The notes under the pieces were generated by a model. It was not told the origin of the DNA and ran no database searches. It saw nothing but the letters and a program-made list of their open reading frames with translations. 64,000 bases of DNA from Kocuria rosea subsp. polaris (GTDB lineage Bacteria; Actinomycetota; Actinomycetes; Actinomycetales; Micrococcaceae): positions 1-64,000 of the forward strand of contig MLDA01000020.1 of NCBI GenBank assembly GCA_023896275.1. The letters run 5' to 3'. The translations under genes and the position numbers were made by a program. This document shows positions 49,869 to 58,649 of this stretch, piece by piece (position 1 is the first letter of the stretch; every line of letters begins with the position of its first letter).

Positions 49869-51097
49869 ACAGGATCGGAAGACTTTTCACCGGCTTCGTC
49901 GCCGCCATCGTCGAGGCGTGGCAGGAGCTGCGCATCCACCGGCTGCGCGTGCTGCTCTCCCTCATCGGGGTCACGGTCGCCGTCGCGTCGCTGACGACGG
50001 CCGTCGCCGGGGCCGGGATCGCGCAACAGCTCGTCAAGGAACGCTACGAAAGCGAGGGCCGGCCGGCCCTCATCGTGGCCAATGCGTACAACTCGACCGC
50101 AGAGGGCCCCGTCGGCGTACCGCAGGGCGTGCGGCAGGCGTTCGAAGCGACGGCGGAACGCTTCGACATCACCTACGCGTCCATGGACGGCCGGGCATGG
50201 GGGCTCCGTGTCACCCACGACGGGGTCTCCGTCTCCCCGGACATCAAGGTGGTGGACCCGGAGTACGCGCCGATGCACCGGCTCGTCACGCAGCAGGGCC
50301 GCTGGCTCGAGGACGAGGACGCACGCAACATGTCGCCGGCCGTCGTCGTCGACGAGACGCTGCTGAAGGCGCTCGGCCTCGAGCACGCGCCGCTACCGCT
50401 GACGATCGACCTCAAGGCTGACTCGACGGTTTCGGCGACCGTCGTCGGCTCCGTCCCGCGCAGCGGGTACGGGGAAGAAGGCAGCCTCTGGATGCTCCCG
50501 GATACCTACCAGCAGTGGTTCGGCGTCGAGGCCCCGTTGGAGGGTGCCGAGTTCCGGTTGTGGGTCCCGATCGAGGGCTCGGAGGAGCTGGCCATGTCGT
50601 TCGCTCGCGCAATGCAGGCTGAGGTCCCGGGGCTGCAGGTCGACGCGTACCGTCAGGACTATCTCGCGTGGGGTCCCGACGAGTCGCTGAAGCAGATGGC
50701 GCTCGCCGTGAGCGCGATCGCCGCCATCATCCTGCTGCTCGGCTCGCTCAGCCTGCTCAACGTGGCGATGGTGACGATGAAGCAGCGGGTCCGCGAGGTC
50801 GGCATCCGGCGCAGCTTCGGTGCCACGACCGGCCGGGTCTTCTTCTCGGTCATGATGGAGAGCGTCGTTGCGACGGCGGCGGCCGGCCTGATTGGAGTCA
50901 TGCTCTCGATCGCGATCCTCTCGAGCCCATGGGTGGCCTCAGTCGCCTCCCTGGAGGGGATCGACGAAATGCCCGGCTTCCCGCTCGAGGCGGCGCTGCT
51001 CGGGCTCGGCATCTCCGTCGCCGTCGGCGCCCTGGCAGGAGTGCTTCCCGCCCTCGTCGCCGCGCGAGTGCGGATCGTCGACGCGATCCGGTTCTGA
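49865..51097 (+). CDS. FtsX-like/MacB permease
   Basis: A 410-residue permease. An N-terminal span (LRVLLSLIGVTVAVASLTTAV) is followed by the large external MacB-PCD domain (about residues 50-265) and three C-terminal spans, beginning SAIAAIILLLGSLSLLNVAMVTMKQRVREVGIRRSFGA (shown only by position 278-315). The EVGIRRSFGA loop is the coupling helix typical of FtsX-like permeases. The start is GTG within the ATPase stop. This completes the adaptor-ATPase-permease export operon. Confidence 0.9.
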   Translation: MNRIGRLFTGFVAAIVEAWQELRIHRLRVLLSLIGVTVAVASLTTAVAGAGIAQQLVKERYESEGRPALIVANAYNSTAEGPVGVPQGVRQAFEATAERFDITYASMDGRAWGLRVTHDGVSVSPDIKVVDPEYAPMHRLVTQQGRWLEDEDARNMSPAVVVDETLLKALGLEHAPLPLTIDLKADSTVSATVVGSVPRSGYGEEGSLWMLPDTYQQWFGVEAPLEGAEFRLWVPIEGSEELAMSFARAMQAEVPGLQVDAYRQDYLAWGPDESLKQMALAVSAIAAIILLLGSLSLLNVAMVTMKQRVREVGIRRSFGATTGRVFFSVMMESVVATAAAGLIGVMLSIAILSSPWVASVASLEGIDEMPGFPLEAALLGLGISVAVGALAGVLPALVAARVRIVDAIRF

Positions 51098-51186
51098 GTT
51101 TGCCCGGCGGCTGAGCGCCGGCTGTGCAGAGGGTGTGCATGCTCTGCGCCGGTGGCGAATCCGGCATCCGGGGCGCCAAGCGCCGG

Positions 51187-51192
51187 TAAACT
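51187..51192 (+). promoter_or_regulatory. -10 element before htpX
   Basis: TAAACT ends 6 bases before the GTG start, predicting a leaderless mRNA. Confidence 0.42.
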
Positions 51193-51198
51193 GGGACC

Positions 51199-52068
51199 GT
51201 GCATAAACACAACAACGGACTGAAGACGGCGCTCCTGTTGGGGGCCATGTTCGGCCTGCTCCTGCTCATCGGATCGCTCATCGCTTCTGGCACGGGCCAG
51301 TCGATGTTCATCTGGCTCTTCGCGCTGATCGGGGTCGGGACCACGGCCTACGGCTACTGGAACTCGGACAAGCTCGCCATCCGCGCGATGCAGGCCTACC
51401 CGGTGACGGAGGACCAGCAGCCGCAGATGTACCGGATCGTCCGGGAACTCTCGATCACCGCCCAGAAGCCCATGCCGCGCCTGTACGTCTCGCCGACGAT
51501 GGCACCCAACGCGTTCGCGACGGGGCGCAACCCGGAGAACGCCGCGGTCTGCTGCACGGAGGGCATCCTCCAGCTGCTGGACGAGCGCGAGCTGCGCGGC
51601 GTGCTCGGCCACGAACTCATGCACGTCTACAACCGCGACATCCTCACCTCGTCGGTGGCGGCGGCCGTGGCAGGCGTCGTGACGTCGGTCGCCCAATTCA
51701 TGCTGCTCTTCGGCGGCGGGGATCGCCGCAACGCGAACCCGATCGCCATGATCGCCATGGCCCTGCTGGCGCCGCTGGCCGCCTCGCTGATTCAGATGGC
51801 CGTCAGCCGGACCCGCGAGTACGACGCCGACGAGGACGGTGCGCAGCTGACGGGAGACCCGCTCGCGCTCGCCTCCGCGCTGCGCAAGCTGGAGATGGGT
51901 GTGCAGCGGGCACCGCTGCCCGAGGACCAGCGGCTCGTGAACACGTCGCACCTGATGATCGCCAACCCGTTTTTGGGCGGGGCCAAGAAGCTCTTCGCGA
52001 CGCACCCGCCGATGGACGACCGCATCGCCCGGCTCGAGCGGATGGCCGGCCGCCCGCTCGGCTACTGA
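51199..52068 (+). CDS. htpX: Membrane zinc metalloprotease HtpX
   Basis: A 289-residue M48 protease of the inner membrane. Two N-terminal spans ([36 protein letters not shown]), the zinc site [11 protein letters not shown] (about residues 136-146), two further spans and the third zinc ligand Glu in [12 protein letters not shown] (about 206). HtpX degrades misfolded membrane proteins. It is often stress-induced; here the only regulatory mark is the -10 element close to the GTG. It stands between the export operon and yajQ. Confidence 0.93.
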   Translation: MHKHNNGLKTALLLGAMFGLLLLIGSLIASGTGQSMFIWLFALIGVGTTAYGYWNSDKLAIRAMQAYPVTEDQQPQMYRIVRELSITAQKPMPRLYVSPTMAPNAFATGRNPENAAVCCTEGILQLLDERELRGVLGHELMHVYNRDILTSSVAAAVAGVVTSVAQFMLLFGGGDRRNANPIAMIAMALLAPLAASLIQMAVSRTREYDADEDGAQLTGDPLALASALRKLEMGVQRAPLPEDQRLVNTSHLMIANPFLGGAKKLFATHPPMDDRIARLERMAGRPLGY

Positions 52069-52087
52069 TCCGCGGCCGACCGGCCCT

Positions 52088-52140
52088 GGTACGACGACGG
52101 CCACCTCACCTGTGTCAGGTGGGGTGGCCGTCGTCGTACC
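52088..52140. terminator. Strong bidirectional terminator between htpX and yajQ
   Basis: Arms 52088-52112 and 52116-52140 pair along 25 bases with one mismatch around a 3-base loop. The genes on either side converge on it. Confidence 0.75.
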
Positions 52141-52156
52141 GGAGTGTGCCTAGAAA

Positions 52157-52645
52157 TTAGCGCAGGTTCACGAACTGCAGGTCAGCGTCCTCGAAACCCT
52201 TGAGCAGCGACATGGTCGCCTGCAGGTCGTCGCGCGACTTGGAGGAGACCCGGAGCTCGTCGCCCTGGATGGTCGACTTCACACCCTTGGGCGCCTCGTC
52301 GCGGATCAGCTTGTTGATCTTCTTGGCCACGTCCTGGGCGATGCCCTCCTTGATGGTGGCCTCCATCCGGTACTCCTTACCGGAGGCGAACGGCTCGCCG
52401 GCGTCGAGGGACTTCAGCGAGATGCCGCGCTTGACGAGCTTGGACTGGAAGACGTCAAGCACAGTCTTGACGCGCTCCTCGGTGGAAGCCTTCATCAGGA
52501 TCGACTCCCCGCTGTAATCGATCTCCGCGCCGACGCCCTTGAAGTCGTAGCGCTGCGCGATCTCCTTCTGCGCCTGGACGAGCGCGTTCGAGACCTCCTG
52601 CTTGTCGACTTTGCTGACGACGTCGAACGTAGAATCGCTAGCCAT
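52157..52645 (-). CDS. yajQ: YajQ-family nucleotide-binding protein
   Basis: A 162-residue YajQ/UPF0234 protein: [20 protein letters not shown] at the N terminus, QRYDFKG (about residues 32-38) and [11 protein letters not shown]-type [10 protein letters not shown] near the end. Family members bind nucleotides; some bind cyclic di-GMP and act as effectors, others interact with RNA or ribosomal proteins. AGGAGGTACATCG precedes the ATG, one of the best binding sites in the window. Confidence 0.93.
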   Translation of the reverse strand: MASDSTFDVVSKVDKQEVSNALVQAQKEIAQRYDFKGVGAEIDYSGESILMKASTEERVKTVLDVFQSKLVKRGISLKSLDAGEPFASGKEYRMEATIKEGIAQDVAKKINKLIRDEAPKGVKSTIQGDELRVSSKSRDDLQATMSLLKGFEDADLQFVNLR

Positions 52646-52758
52646 CGATGTACCTCCTGGGTTGGTGGATGTCTTTCGTCCAGCCTACCGGGAAGTGCTC
52701 GATTCGATTCTTGCGGGAAAGTTCTGTAGAGTATTTTTTCGTTCCGCAGGGAACGTTC

Positions 52759-52840
52759 GGCAGATTACCCGAGCGGCCAAAGGGGGCTGACTGTAAATCA
52801 GCTGGCAATGCCTACGGGGGTTCGAATCCCTCATCTGCCA
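52759..52840 (+). tRNA. tRNA-Tyr (GTA)
   Basis: An 82-base class II tRNA. Acceptor arms GGCAGAT (52759-52765) and ATCTGCC (52833-52839) pair perfectly; A at 52840 is the discriminator. Anticodon GTA is at 52793-52795 within CTGACTGTAAATCAG, and the T arm reads GGGGGTTCGAATCCCTC. CCA is not encoded (CCG follows). TAGAGT at 52727-52732 is a likely -10. Confidence 0.97.
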
Positions 52841-52848
52841 CCGAACGC

Positions 52849-52891
52849 AAAGGGTCTGAATACCTCGTCAGCGAGGGATTCGGACCCTTTT
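52849..52891 (+). terminator. Terminator after tRNA-Tyr
   Basis: AAAGGGTCTGAATACCTCG pairs with CGAGGGATTCGGACCCTTTT with few mismatches around TCAG and ends in TTTT. Confidence 0.7.
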
Positions 52892-53055
52892 CGCATGCCC
52901 GGGAAACCTTCCGCTCCGGCGATCGTCGGCGTAGGCTCGCAGGACGTGAGCGGCTTTGGGGAGCTGCAGTTCTTGTCGGGCATTGCGGACGTCCGCAGCA
53001 ACGCACCTTGAATCTGGTCAGCGACATCGTGAATCGATTCGAGGAGGCGGTTCTC

Positions 53056-53739
53056 ATGGCTGAGGACACCGAGCAACGTCTGGAACTGCGCGGAAAACAG
53101 GAGCGCCGCGGAGTGAGGGCGCGCAGGAGGCGCGTCCCGATCCTGGCGGGGGCTATCGCGGCGTTCGTCGCAGTGGGCCTCACGGGCTGCGGTGGTGACG
53201 ATCCCACGCCCGCCGAATCAGCTTCGGGCAGCCACGCCGAGGAGTCCGCGACCCTCTTCGACGATAACGCGTCCGCCGCGGCAGCGGCCGAATCGCAGGC
53301 AGCGGCGGAAGCCGAGGAAGTGGCCGCGGAGGCGGAAGCGGAAGCCCAGGCGGAGAAGGAAGCAGAGGCCGAGGCCGAAGCGGAGGCCAAAGAGAAGGCG
53401 GAAAAGAAGGCGAAGGCCGAAGCCGAGGCCCAGGCGGAGGCCGAGGCCGGGACGGTGAGCCAGCAGAACGCGTTGCGGTCTGCCCAGAACTATCTCGACT
53501 TCGCACCTTTCTCGCGCACGGGCCTGATTGATCAACTTGAGTTCGAGGACTACTCGACCGACGATGCGACGTGGGCCGTCGACCGGCTCGAGGTCGACTG
53601 GAACGAGCAGGCAGCCGAATCCGCCAAGAACTATCTGGACTTCATGGCTTTCTCCCGCCAGGGGTTGATCGACCAGCTGGTCTTCGAAGGCTTCACCCAG
53701 AAGCAGGCCATGTACGGGGCGGACCAGACGGGTCTCTAA
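53056..53739 (+). CDS. Ltp-repeat lipoprotein
   Basis: A 227-residue lipoprotein. A long basic n-region (GVRARRRRVP), a hydrophobic core and lipobox LTGC (Cys about residue 45) are followed by about 70 residues made almost only of Ala, Glu, Lys and Gln (a long helix), then two Ltp repeats: ALRSAQNYLDFAPFSRTGLI and ESAKNYLDFMAFSRQGLI. The Ltp domain is named after a phage lipoprotein of Streptococcus that blocks DNA entry of other phages; in actinobacteria it is common and its role unknown. GAGGAGG lies 9 bases before the ATG. Confidence 0.85.
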   Translation: MAEDTEQRLELRGKQERRGVRARRRRVPILAGAIAAFVAVGLTGCGGDDPTPAESASGSHAEESATLFDDNASAAAAAESQAAAEAEEVAAEAEAEAQAEKEAEAEAEAEAKEKAEKKAKAEAEAQAEAEAGTVSQQNALRSAQNYLDFAPFSRTGLIDQLEFEDYSTDDATWAVDRLEVDWNEQAAESAKNYLDFMAFSRQGLIDQLVFEGFTQKQAMYGADQTGL

Positions 53740-53768
53740 GCGATCCGGCGGTGCCGCGGCGAGTCGCT

Positions 53769-54173
53769 TCAGGCGGCGAGTTCTGCGGCCAGCTTCAGGT
53801 CCCACAGCACGAGCCAGGCTGCCGGCGAGGCTCCCGTGACGGCGTCGTAGTGAGTCCACTGCCAGGCGGTCGCACCGTTGTCCTCCGCTGGGGCCGGCGG
53901 GCACGAGTCAGGGCTCAGCCAGTGGCCGGAGACCCAGATCGCGTGAACGGGCCCCAGCACCGTGTCGGCGGCGTCGCCCGAGTTCCGTCGGCGCGGCGGC
54001 CGCATCTTCTCCTGGATGCGCCCGGCCGCACCGAACGCATACAGCTCCTGGCGGGCGACGATTGGACCCGGGGCGAAGCTGCGCCGGTAGTCGTCGGCGA
54101 GGTCGGCGCAATGCTCGACGGCGGCGGGCAGGTCGTGGTCTTCAATGATCATCAACAGCGAACACCGCGTCAT
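53769..54173 (-). CDS. Hypothetical protein, 134 residues
   Basis: No family is recognised. The start at 54173 is fixed by AAGGAGGAATC upstream; earlier codons are open but unlike protein. It is small, has no signal peptide or span, and contains MIIEDHDLPAAVEHCADLADDYRR at the N terminus and a Trp-rich C-terminal half (HAIWVSGHWL, TAWQWTHYD, AAWLVLWDLKL). Its end faces the Ltp gene; its start faces thioredoxin. Confidence 0.65.
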   Translation of the reverse strand: MTRCSLLMIIEDHDLPAAVEHCADLADDYRRSFAPGPIVARQELYAFGAAGRIQEKMRPPRRRNSGDAADTVLGPVHAIWVSGHWLSPDSCPPAPAEDNGATAWQWTHYDAVTGASPAAWLVLWDLKLAAELAA

Positions 54174-54336
54174 GATTCCTCCTTGATCGGTCCGGGCTGG
54201 CCGGTTCGTTTCCCAGGACGTTAGGCCCACAACGGCGGCACAGGAACCGGTGCGAGGCGATCTGTGGACAACTGGCGCGCTCCGCAAGGTTGTCCACACC
54301 GCATCCGCGGGATGAGCACTTGGCTGCGCGCGCGGC

Positions 54337-54342
54337 TACGGT
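54337..54342 (+). promoter_or_regulatory. -10 element before the thioredoxin gene
   Basis: TACGGT ends 6 bases before the ATG; another leaderless candidate, although AGGGGG sits right against the start codon. Confidence 0.35.
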
Positions 54343-54348
54343 AGGGGG

Positions 54349-54732
54349 ATGGCTACCGTAGATATCTCCGAAGCAGACTTCCCGCAGACGCTCGAGGACA
54401 ACGAGATCGTCCTCGTCGACTTCTGGGCCGAATGGTGCGGCCCGTGCAAGCAGTTCGCGCCCGTGTACGAGAAGGTCTCCGAGGACCACCCCGACATTAC
54501 GTTCGCGAAGGTCGACACCGAAGCTGAGCGTTCGTTGGCGGCCGCGGCCGGCATCAGCTCGATCCCGACCCTCATGGCCTTCCGGCAGAAGGTGCTCGTG
54601 TACGCGCAGCCGGGCGCGGTCGGTGCTCCGCAGCTGACGGAGCTGGTCGAGGCCGTCAAGGCGCTCGACATGGACGAGGTGCACGCGAAGGTCGCCGCGC
54701 AGGAGGCCGAACCGGAGCAGCAGGGCGAGTAG
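54349..54732 (+). CDS. Thioredoxin
   Basis: A 127-residue thioredoxin-fold protein with the active site WCGPC (about residues 32-36) in FWAEWCGPCKQFAP, the cis-Pro in SIPTLMAF (about 75-82) and a 20-residue acidic tail. It has no signal peptide, so it acts in the cytoplasm as a protein disulphide reductase. No reductase gene adjoins it, and whether it is the principal thioredoxin cannot be said. Confidence 0.92.
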   Translation: MATVDISEADFPQTLEDNEIVLVDFWAEWCGPCKQFAPVYEKVSEDHPDITFAKVDTEAERSLAAAAGISSIPTLMAFRQKVLVYAQPGAVGAPQLTELVEAVKALDMDEVHAKVAAQEAEPEQQGE

Positions 54733-54746
54733 CCCCGACTGCGACC

Positions 54747-55763
54747 CTAGATCCGTCGGTAGTCGCGCGGGGCCAGACGTGGCCCGCGCGCCTGCTTGCG
54801 GAACCCCGAGGCGGAGAGCAGGCGCACGACCCGCTGCCGGTGGCCGTGCCACGGGCGCAGGAGGTCGAGCATGCCGGCGTCGTCGGTGCGTTCTCCCGTG
54901 AGCGCCTCGCCCACGAATCCGGCCAGGTGGTAGTCGCCGACTGACACCGAGTCGGGGTCGCCGTGGCTGCGCTGGAGAACCTCCGCAGCGGTCCAGGGTC
55001 CGATGCCCGGCAGCGACTGGAGCGTGACGCCTGGCTGCTCCTTCAGTTTCTGCCCCGAGAGCCGGTCCAGCCCGGATGCCGATTCGGCCGCCCGCAGCAG
55101 GGTCCGGCTCCGGGCCGAGTCGACGCGTGCTGCGTGCCAGTCCCACGAGGGGATCCGTCGCAGCTGGTGCGGCGTCGGCGGCAGACGCATGCCCTTCGGC
55201 AGCACCGATTCACCGCCTTGTGCGACCGCCGGCGACGGTGGCGCGTCCCCAAAACGACCCGCGATGTACCGCCACGCGAAGAGGGCTTCGATCGTGGTGA
55301 CCTTCTGTTCGAGGACGGCCGGCATGAGCGCGTCGAAGACGCGCGCGGTCGCCGGCAACCTCAGTCCGGGGTGCTCCCGCCGGGACCGCCGCACGCGCGG
55401 CGGCAAGGAGGCAGCGAAGTCCGCTGCGTCGAACTCCGCCCAATCGTCGTCGCCGCCCGCGAGCCGAACGACGGCGTCCGCAAACCCCGCGTGCTGCGCG
55501 CCCTCGCCCCAGGCCCGCCACCGCAGAACCGCAGGCGCCGGTTCGTCGGTGGAGCCGCGCGCCCCGGCGAGGTCCAGACGCAGGGTGACCGGGACGCCGT
55601 GGTGCCGGAAGCAGAGCCAGGCCGCGGACCCGGCGACGCGGATCGTGGGGTCGTGCGTGCCGCGTTGGAGGACGCCGAGCGTCTGTGGCAGCGAATACGG
55701 GCCCGGCGGACGCCATTCGCCCTCGGCCGCGGGGGCGCGCAGGGTTCCGGTCATGCCCACCAT
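54747..55763 (-). CDS. DNA-3-methyladenine glycosylase II-like (AlkA/HhH-GPD)
   Basis: A 338-residue base-excision enzyme. The helix-hairpin-helix is LQSLPGIGPWTAAEVLQRS (about residues 243-261) and the catalytic Asp lies in SVGDYHLAGFV (about 272). An N-terminal region of about 120 residues precedes the glycosylase core. It should remove alkylated purines. GGGAGGCATC precedes the ATG at 55763; an ATG seven codons upstream lacks a site. Confidence 0.87.
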   Translation of the reverse strand: MVGMTGTLRAPAAEGEWRPPGPYSLPQTLGVLQRGTHDPTIRVAGSAAWLCFRHHGVPVTLRLDLAGARGSTDEPAPAVLRWRAWGEGAQHAGFADAVVRLAGGDDDWAEFDAADFAASLPPRVRRSRREHPGLRLPATARVFDALMPAVLEQKVTTIEALFAWRYIAGRFGDAPPSPAVAQGGESVLPKGMRLPPTPHQLRRIPSWDWHAARVDSARSRTLLRAAESASGLDRLSGQKLKEQPGVTLQSLPGIGPWTAAEVLQRSHGDPDSVSVGDYHLAGFVGEALTGERTDDAGMLDLLRPWHGHRQRVVRLLSASGFRKQARGPRLAPRDYRRI

Positions 55764-55866
55764 GATGCCTCCCGCCCGACGCATTCCGCTCGGCCCGCCC
55801 GCCAGCGCGGGGCGGCCAGCATGAACTCAGGTTAACAATCCTTAATGAACCGTCACGTTACGCCGG

Positions 55867-55872
55867 TAGAGT
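55867..55872 (+). promoter_or_regulatory. -10 element before cbs
   Basis: TAGAGT ends 7 bases before the cbs ATG. GAAGG between them could be a short binding site, so leaderless start is less certain here. Confidence 0.38.
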
Positions 55873-55879
55873 CGAAGGC

Positions 55880-57286
55880 ATGAAATACGCGAACACCGTT
55901 CTGGATCTGATCGGCAACACCCCGCTGGTCAAGCTCAACCGGGTCACCGAAGGGCTCGAGGCCACGATCCTGGTCAAACTCGAGTACCTGAACCCCGGCG
56001 GCTCCATCAAGGACCGCATTTCGTTGCGGATGATCGAGGACGCCGAAAAGGCCGGGAATCTCGCGCCCGGCGGGACCGTCGTCGAGCCGACGTCTGGCAA
56101 TACGGGTGTGGGCCTGGCGATGGTCGCGCAGCAGAAGGGGTACCGGACGGTCTTCGTCACGCCCGACAAGGTCGGCGAAGAGAAGCGCGATGTGTTGCGC
56201 GCGTACGGCGCCGAAGTGGTGGTGACGGCGTCGTCTGTTCCCCCCGAATCTCCCGAGTCATATTACGGAGTCTCCGACCGGCTGGCCCGCGAGATCCCCG
56301 GAGCCTACAAGCCGGACCAGTTTTCCAACCCGGGCGCACCCGCGAGCCACTATGCCTCGACCGGGCCGGAGATCTGGCGCGACACCGACGGCTGCGTCAC
56401 GCACGCCGTCATCGGTGCCGGCACCGGCGGCACCATCACCGGCACCGGGCGCTACCTCAAGGAGATCTCCGCCGACCGCGCGTCCGGGCCCGTGCGCATC
56501 ATCGGCGTCGATCCGGACGGCTCCGTCTACTCCGGCGGCACCGGCCGGCCCTTCTTCGTCGAGGGCGTCGGCGAGGACATGTGGCCGGCCAACTACGACC
56601 CGGCCGTGGCCGATGAGGTCCTCTCCGTCAGCGACGCCGAGTCGTTCGCGATGACGCGCCGCCTCGCCCGCGAGGAGGGCCTCCTCGTCGGCGGCTCCTC
56701 CGGCATGGCCGTCGCCGCCGCCCTGCGCGCGGCCGAGCACCTCACGGCCGACGACGTCGTCGTCGTGATCCTGCCCGACGGCGGCCGCGGCTACCTCGCC
56801 AAGATCTTCAACGACGGGTGGATGACCCGCCACGGGTTCCTGCCGGAAGAAGCGCACGCCGGCGGCCCTCGGGTCGCCGACCTGCTCGCCTCCGCGACCG
56901 GTGGCCGGCGCGAGCTCGCGCACGTGGGTTCAGAGGCGACCGTGGGCGGGGCGCTCGCCTCCCTCCGGTCCAGCGGGCTGCCGGCGCTGCCCGTGCTCTC
57001 CGCGGCGCCCGCGAGCCCGGAAGCCTCGGTGCGCCTCGGCGAAATCCTCGGCTTCGTGACCGACCACGGGTTGTCCGAGGTCGTGCTCTCCGGGGCCGCC
57101 GGGCTCGAGGCCCCCGTGGGCGAGCACCTCGAGCCGCTGCCGGCGATGCTCGGGGCCCGGCAGGGAATCGACGCGGCCTGCGCGGCGTTGACAACAGAAA
57201 CGGCCGTCGTCGTCACGCAGGACGGGGACGTGGTCGGCGTGCTCACGCGGGCCGACCTCATCGACGCCGCGACCCGCACCTCCTGA
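55880..57286 (+). CDS. cbs: Cystathionine beta-synthase
   Basis: A 468-residue PLP enzyme condensing serine and homocysteine to cystathionine. The PLP Lys is in PGGSIKDRISL (about residue 45), PTSGNTGVGLA (about 73-83) binds the cofactor phosphate, and GAGTGGTITGTGRYLKE the later loop. A pair of CBS domains occupies about residues 340-465, so allosteric control by an adenosyl ligand is possible. O-acetylserine sulphhydrylases lack this tail. cbs is followed after 31 bases by the cystathionine gamma-synthase gene, forming a transsulfuration operon. Confidence 0.92.
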   Translation: MKYANTVLDLIGNTPLVKLNRVTEGLEATILVKLEYLNPGGSIKDRISLRMIEDAEKAGNLAPGGTVVEPTSGNTGVGLAMVAQQKGYRTVFVTPDKVGEEKRDVLRAYGAEVVVTASSVPPESPESYYGVSDRLAREIPGAYKPDQFSNPGAPASHYASTGPEIWRDTDGCVTHAVIGAGTGGTITGTGRYLKEISADRASGPVRIIGVDPDGSVYSGGTGRPFFVEGVGEDMWPANYDPAVADEVLSVSDAESFAMTRRLAREEGLLVGGSSGMAVAAALRAAEHLTADDVVVVILPDGGRGYLAKIFNDGWMTRHGFLPEEAHAGGPRVADLLASATGGRRELAHVGSEATVGGALASLRSSGLPALPVLSAAPASPEASVRLGEILGFVTDHGLSEVVLSGAAGLEAPVGEHLEPLPAMLGARQGIDAACAALTTETAVVVTQDGDVVGVLTRADLIDAATRTS

Positions 57287-57317
57287 TCCCCGAACACGAC
57301 GCACGCAAAGGACTTCG

Positions 57318-58481
57318 ATGAGCACCGAGAACACCTCCGGATTCAACACGCGCGCCATCCACGCCGGCCAGGCCTTCGAGCCGCACACCGGCGCCGTCGT
57401 GCCGCCCGTGCACTTCTCGACGACGTACGCCCAGGACGGCATCGGCGGGCTGCGCAACGGCTACGAGTACGGCCGCGGCACCAACCCGACCCGAGACTCG
57501 CTGCAGGAGCAGCTGGCCGCCCTCGAATCTGGCCGGCACGGCCTGACGTTTGGCTCCGGGCTCGCCGCCGAGGACGCGATCATCCGCGCCGTCCTGCGCC
57601 CGGGCGATCACATCGTGCTCGGCAACGACGCCTACGGTGGCACCTACCGGCTGATCAGCCGCGTCTTCGGCGACTGGGGCATCACCCACACGGCCGTCGA
57701 CATGGGTGACGCGGAGGCCGTCAGGAACGCGGTGGCCGAGCACGACGCGAAGCTCGTGTGGCTCGAGACGCCGTCGAACCCCATGATGAAGATCGCCGAT
57801 GTCGCCGCTATCGCCGAAATCAGCCACGCGGCGGGCGCGCTGCTCGTCGTGGACAACACGTTCGCCTCGCCCTATCTGCAGCAGCCCCTGACTCTGGGCG
57901 CGGACGTCGTGGTGCACTCGACGACGAAGTACATCGGCGGGCACTCCGACGTCGTGGGCGGCGCCGTCGTCACCTCCGACGATGAGTTGGCCGAGAAGAT
58001 CGGCTTCATGCAGTTCGCCGTCGGTGGCGTGAACGGTCCGATGGACGCCTTCCTGACGACCCGCGGCCTCAAGACGCTCGGGGTGCGCATGGACCGCCAC
58101 TCCGACAACGCGGAGAAGGTCGCGGCGTGGCTGCTGGGCCGGCCCGAGGTGGAGAAGGTCCTCTACCCGGGGCTCGAGGAGCACCCGGGCCATGAGCTGG
58201 CCAAGCGGCAGATGAAGCGCTTCGGCGGGATGGTTTCCGTCCAGTTCGTCGGCGGCGCCGCGGCCGCGCGCACCGTGGCCGAGGCGACGCGGGTGTTCAC
58301 CCTGGCCGAGTCGCTCGGAGGCATCGAGTCGCTCATGAACTACCCGTCGGAGATGACGCACGCCTCCGTCAAGGGCACCGAGCTGGCTGTTCCGGAGAAC
58401 CTGCTGCGCCTCTCCGTCGGCATCGAGGACGCCGAGGACCTGATCGCCGACCTCGAGCAGGCGTTCGCGCAACTCGGCTGA
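57318..58481 (+). CDS. metB: Cystathionine gamma-synthase/lyase
   Basis: A 387-residue fold-type I PLP enzyme of the Cys/Met metabolism family. YEYGRGTNPTR (about residues 50-60) binds the cofactor phosphate of the neighbouring subunit, LVVDNTFASPYLQQPLTLGAD (about 177-197) carries the PLP Asp, and HSTTKYIGGHSD (about 200-211) the PLP Lys. FTLAESLGGIESL is the C-terminal signature. Synthase and lyase are hard to separate by sequence; pairing with cbs suggests work in transsulfuration. AAAGGAC precedes the ATG. Confidence 0.9.
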   Translation: MSTENTSGFNTRAIHAGQAFEPHTGAVVPPVHFSTTYAQDGIGGLRNGYEYGRGTNPTRDSLQEQLAALESGRHGLTFGSGLAAEDAIIRAVLRPGDHIVLGNDAYGGTYRLISRVFGDWGITHTAVDMGDAEAVRNAVAEHDAKLVWLETPSNPMMKIADVAAIAEISHAAGALLVVDNTFASPYLQQPLTLGADVVVHSTTKYIGGHSDVVGGAVVTSDDELAEKIGFMQFAVGGVNGPMDAFLTTRGLKTLGVRMDRHSDNAEKVAAWLLGRPEVEKVLYPGLEEHPGHELAKRQMKRFGGMVSVQFVGGAAAARTVAEATRVFTLAESLGGIESLMNYPSEMTHASVKGTELAVPENLLRLSVGIEDAEDLIADLEQAFAQLG

Positions 58482-58568
58482 GACAGCGCGAGGTAGTCTG
58501 GCGCCTGCGCCGACGGAAGCTGCCCCTGGCAAGCGACTGCCCCGGAGCGCCGGCCGTCGGAGCGACGA

Positions 58569-58625
58569 CGCCCCGTGAGAAAACGTCCGAACGGCACGGC
58601 CTGAACGACGTCGTCTCACGGGGCG
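58569..58625. terminator. Hairpin between metB and the amidohydrolase gene
   Basis: CGCCCCGTGAGA (58569-58580) and TCTCACGGGGCG (58614-58625) pair perfectly around a 33-base loop, between convergent genes. Confidence 0.55.
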
Positions 58626-58649
58626 TTCCGCTGGTGGCGCGCGAGACGC

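Noticed and set aside
52812-53390. Minus-strand open frame across the Ltp gene and the tRNA.
   Set aside because: It is the Ala/Ser-rich antisense of the Ala/Glu repeat and crosses toward the tRNA; there is no binding site.
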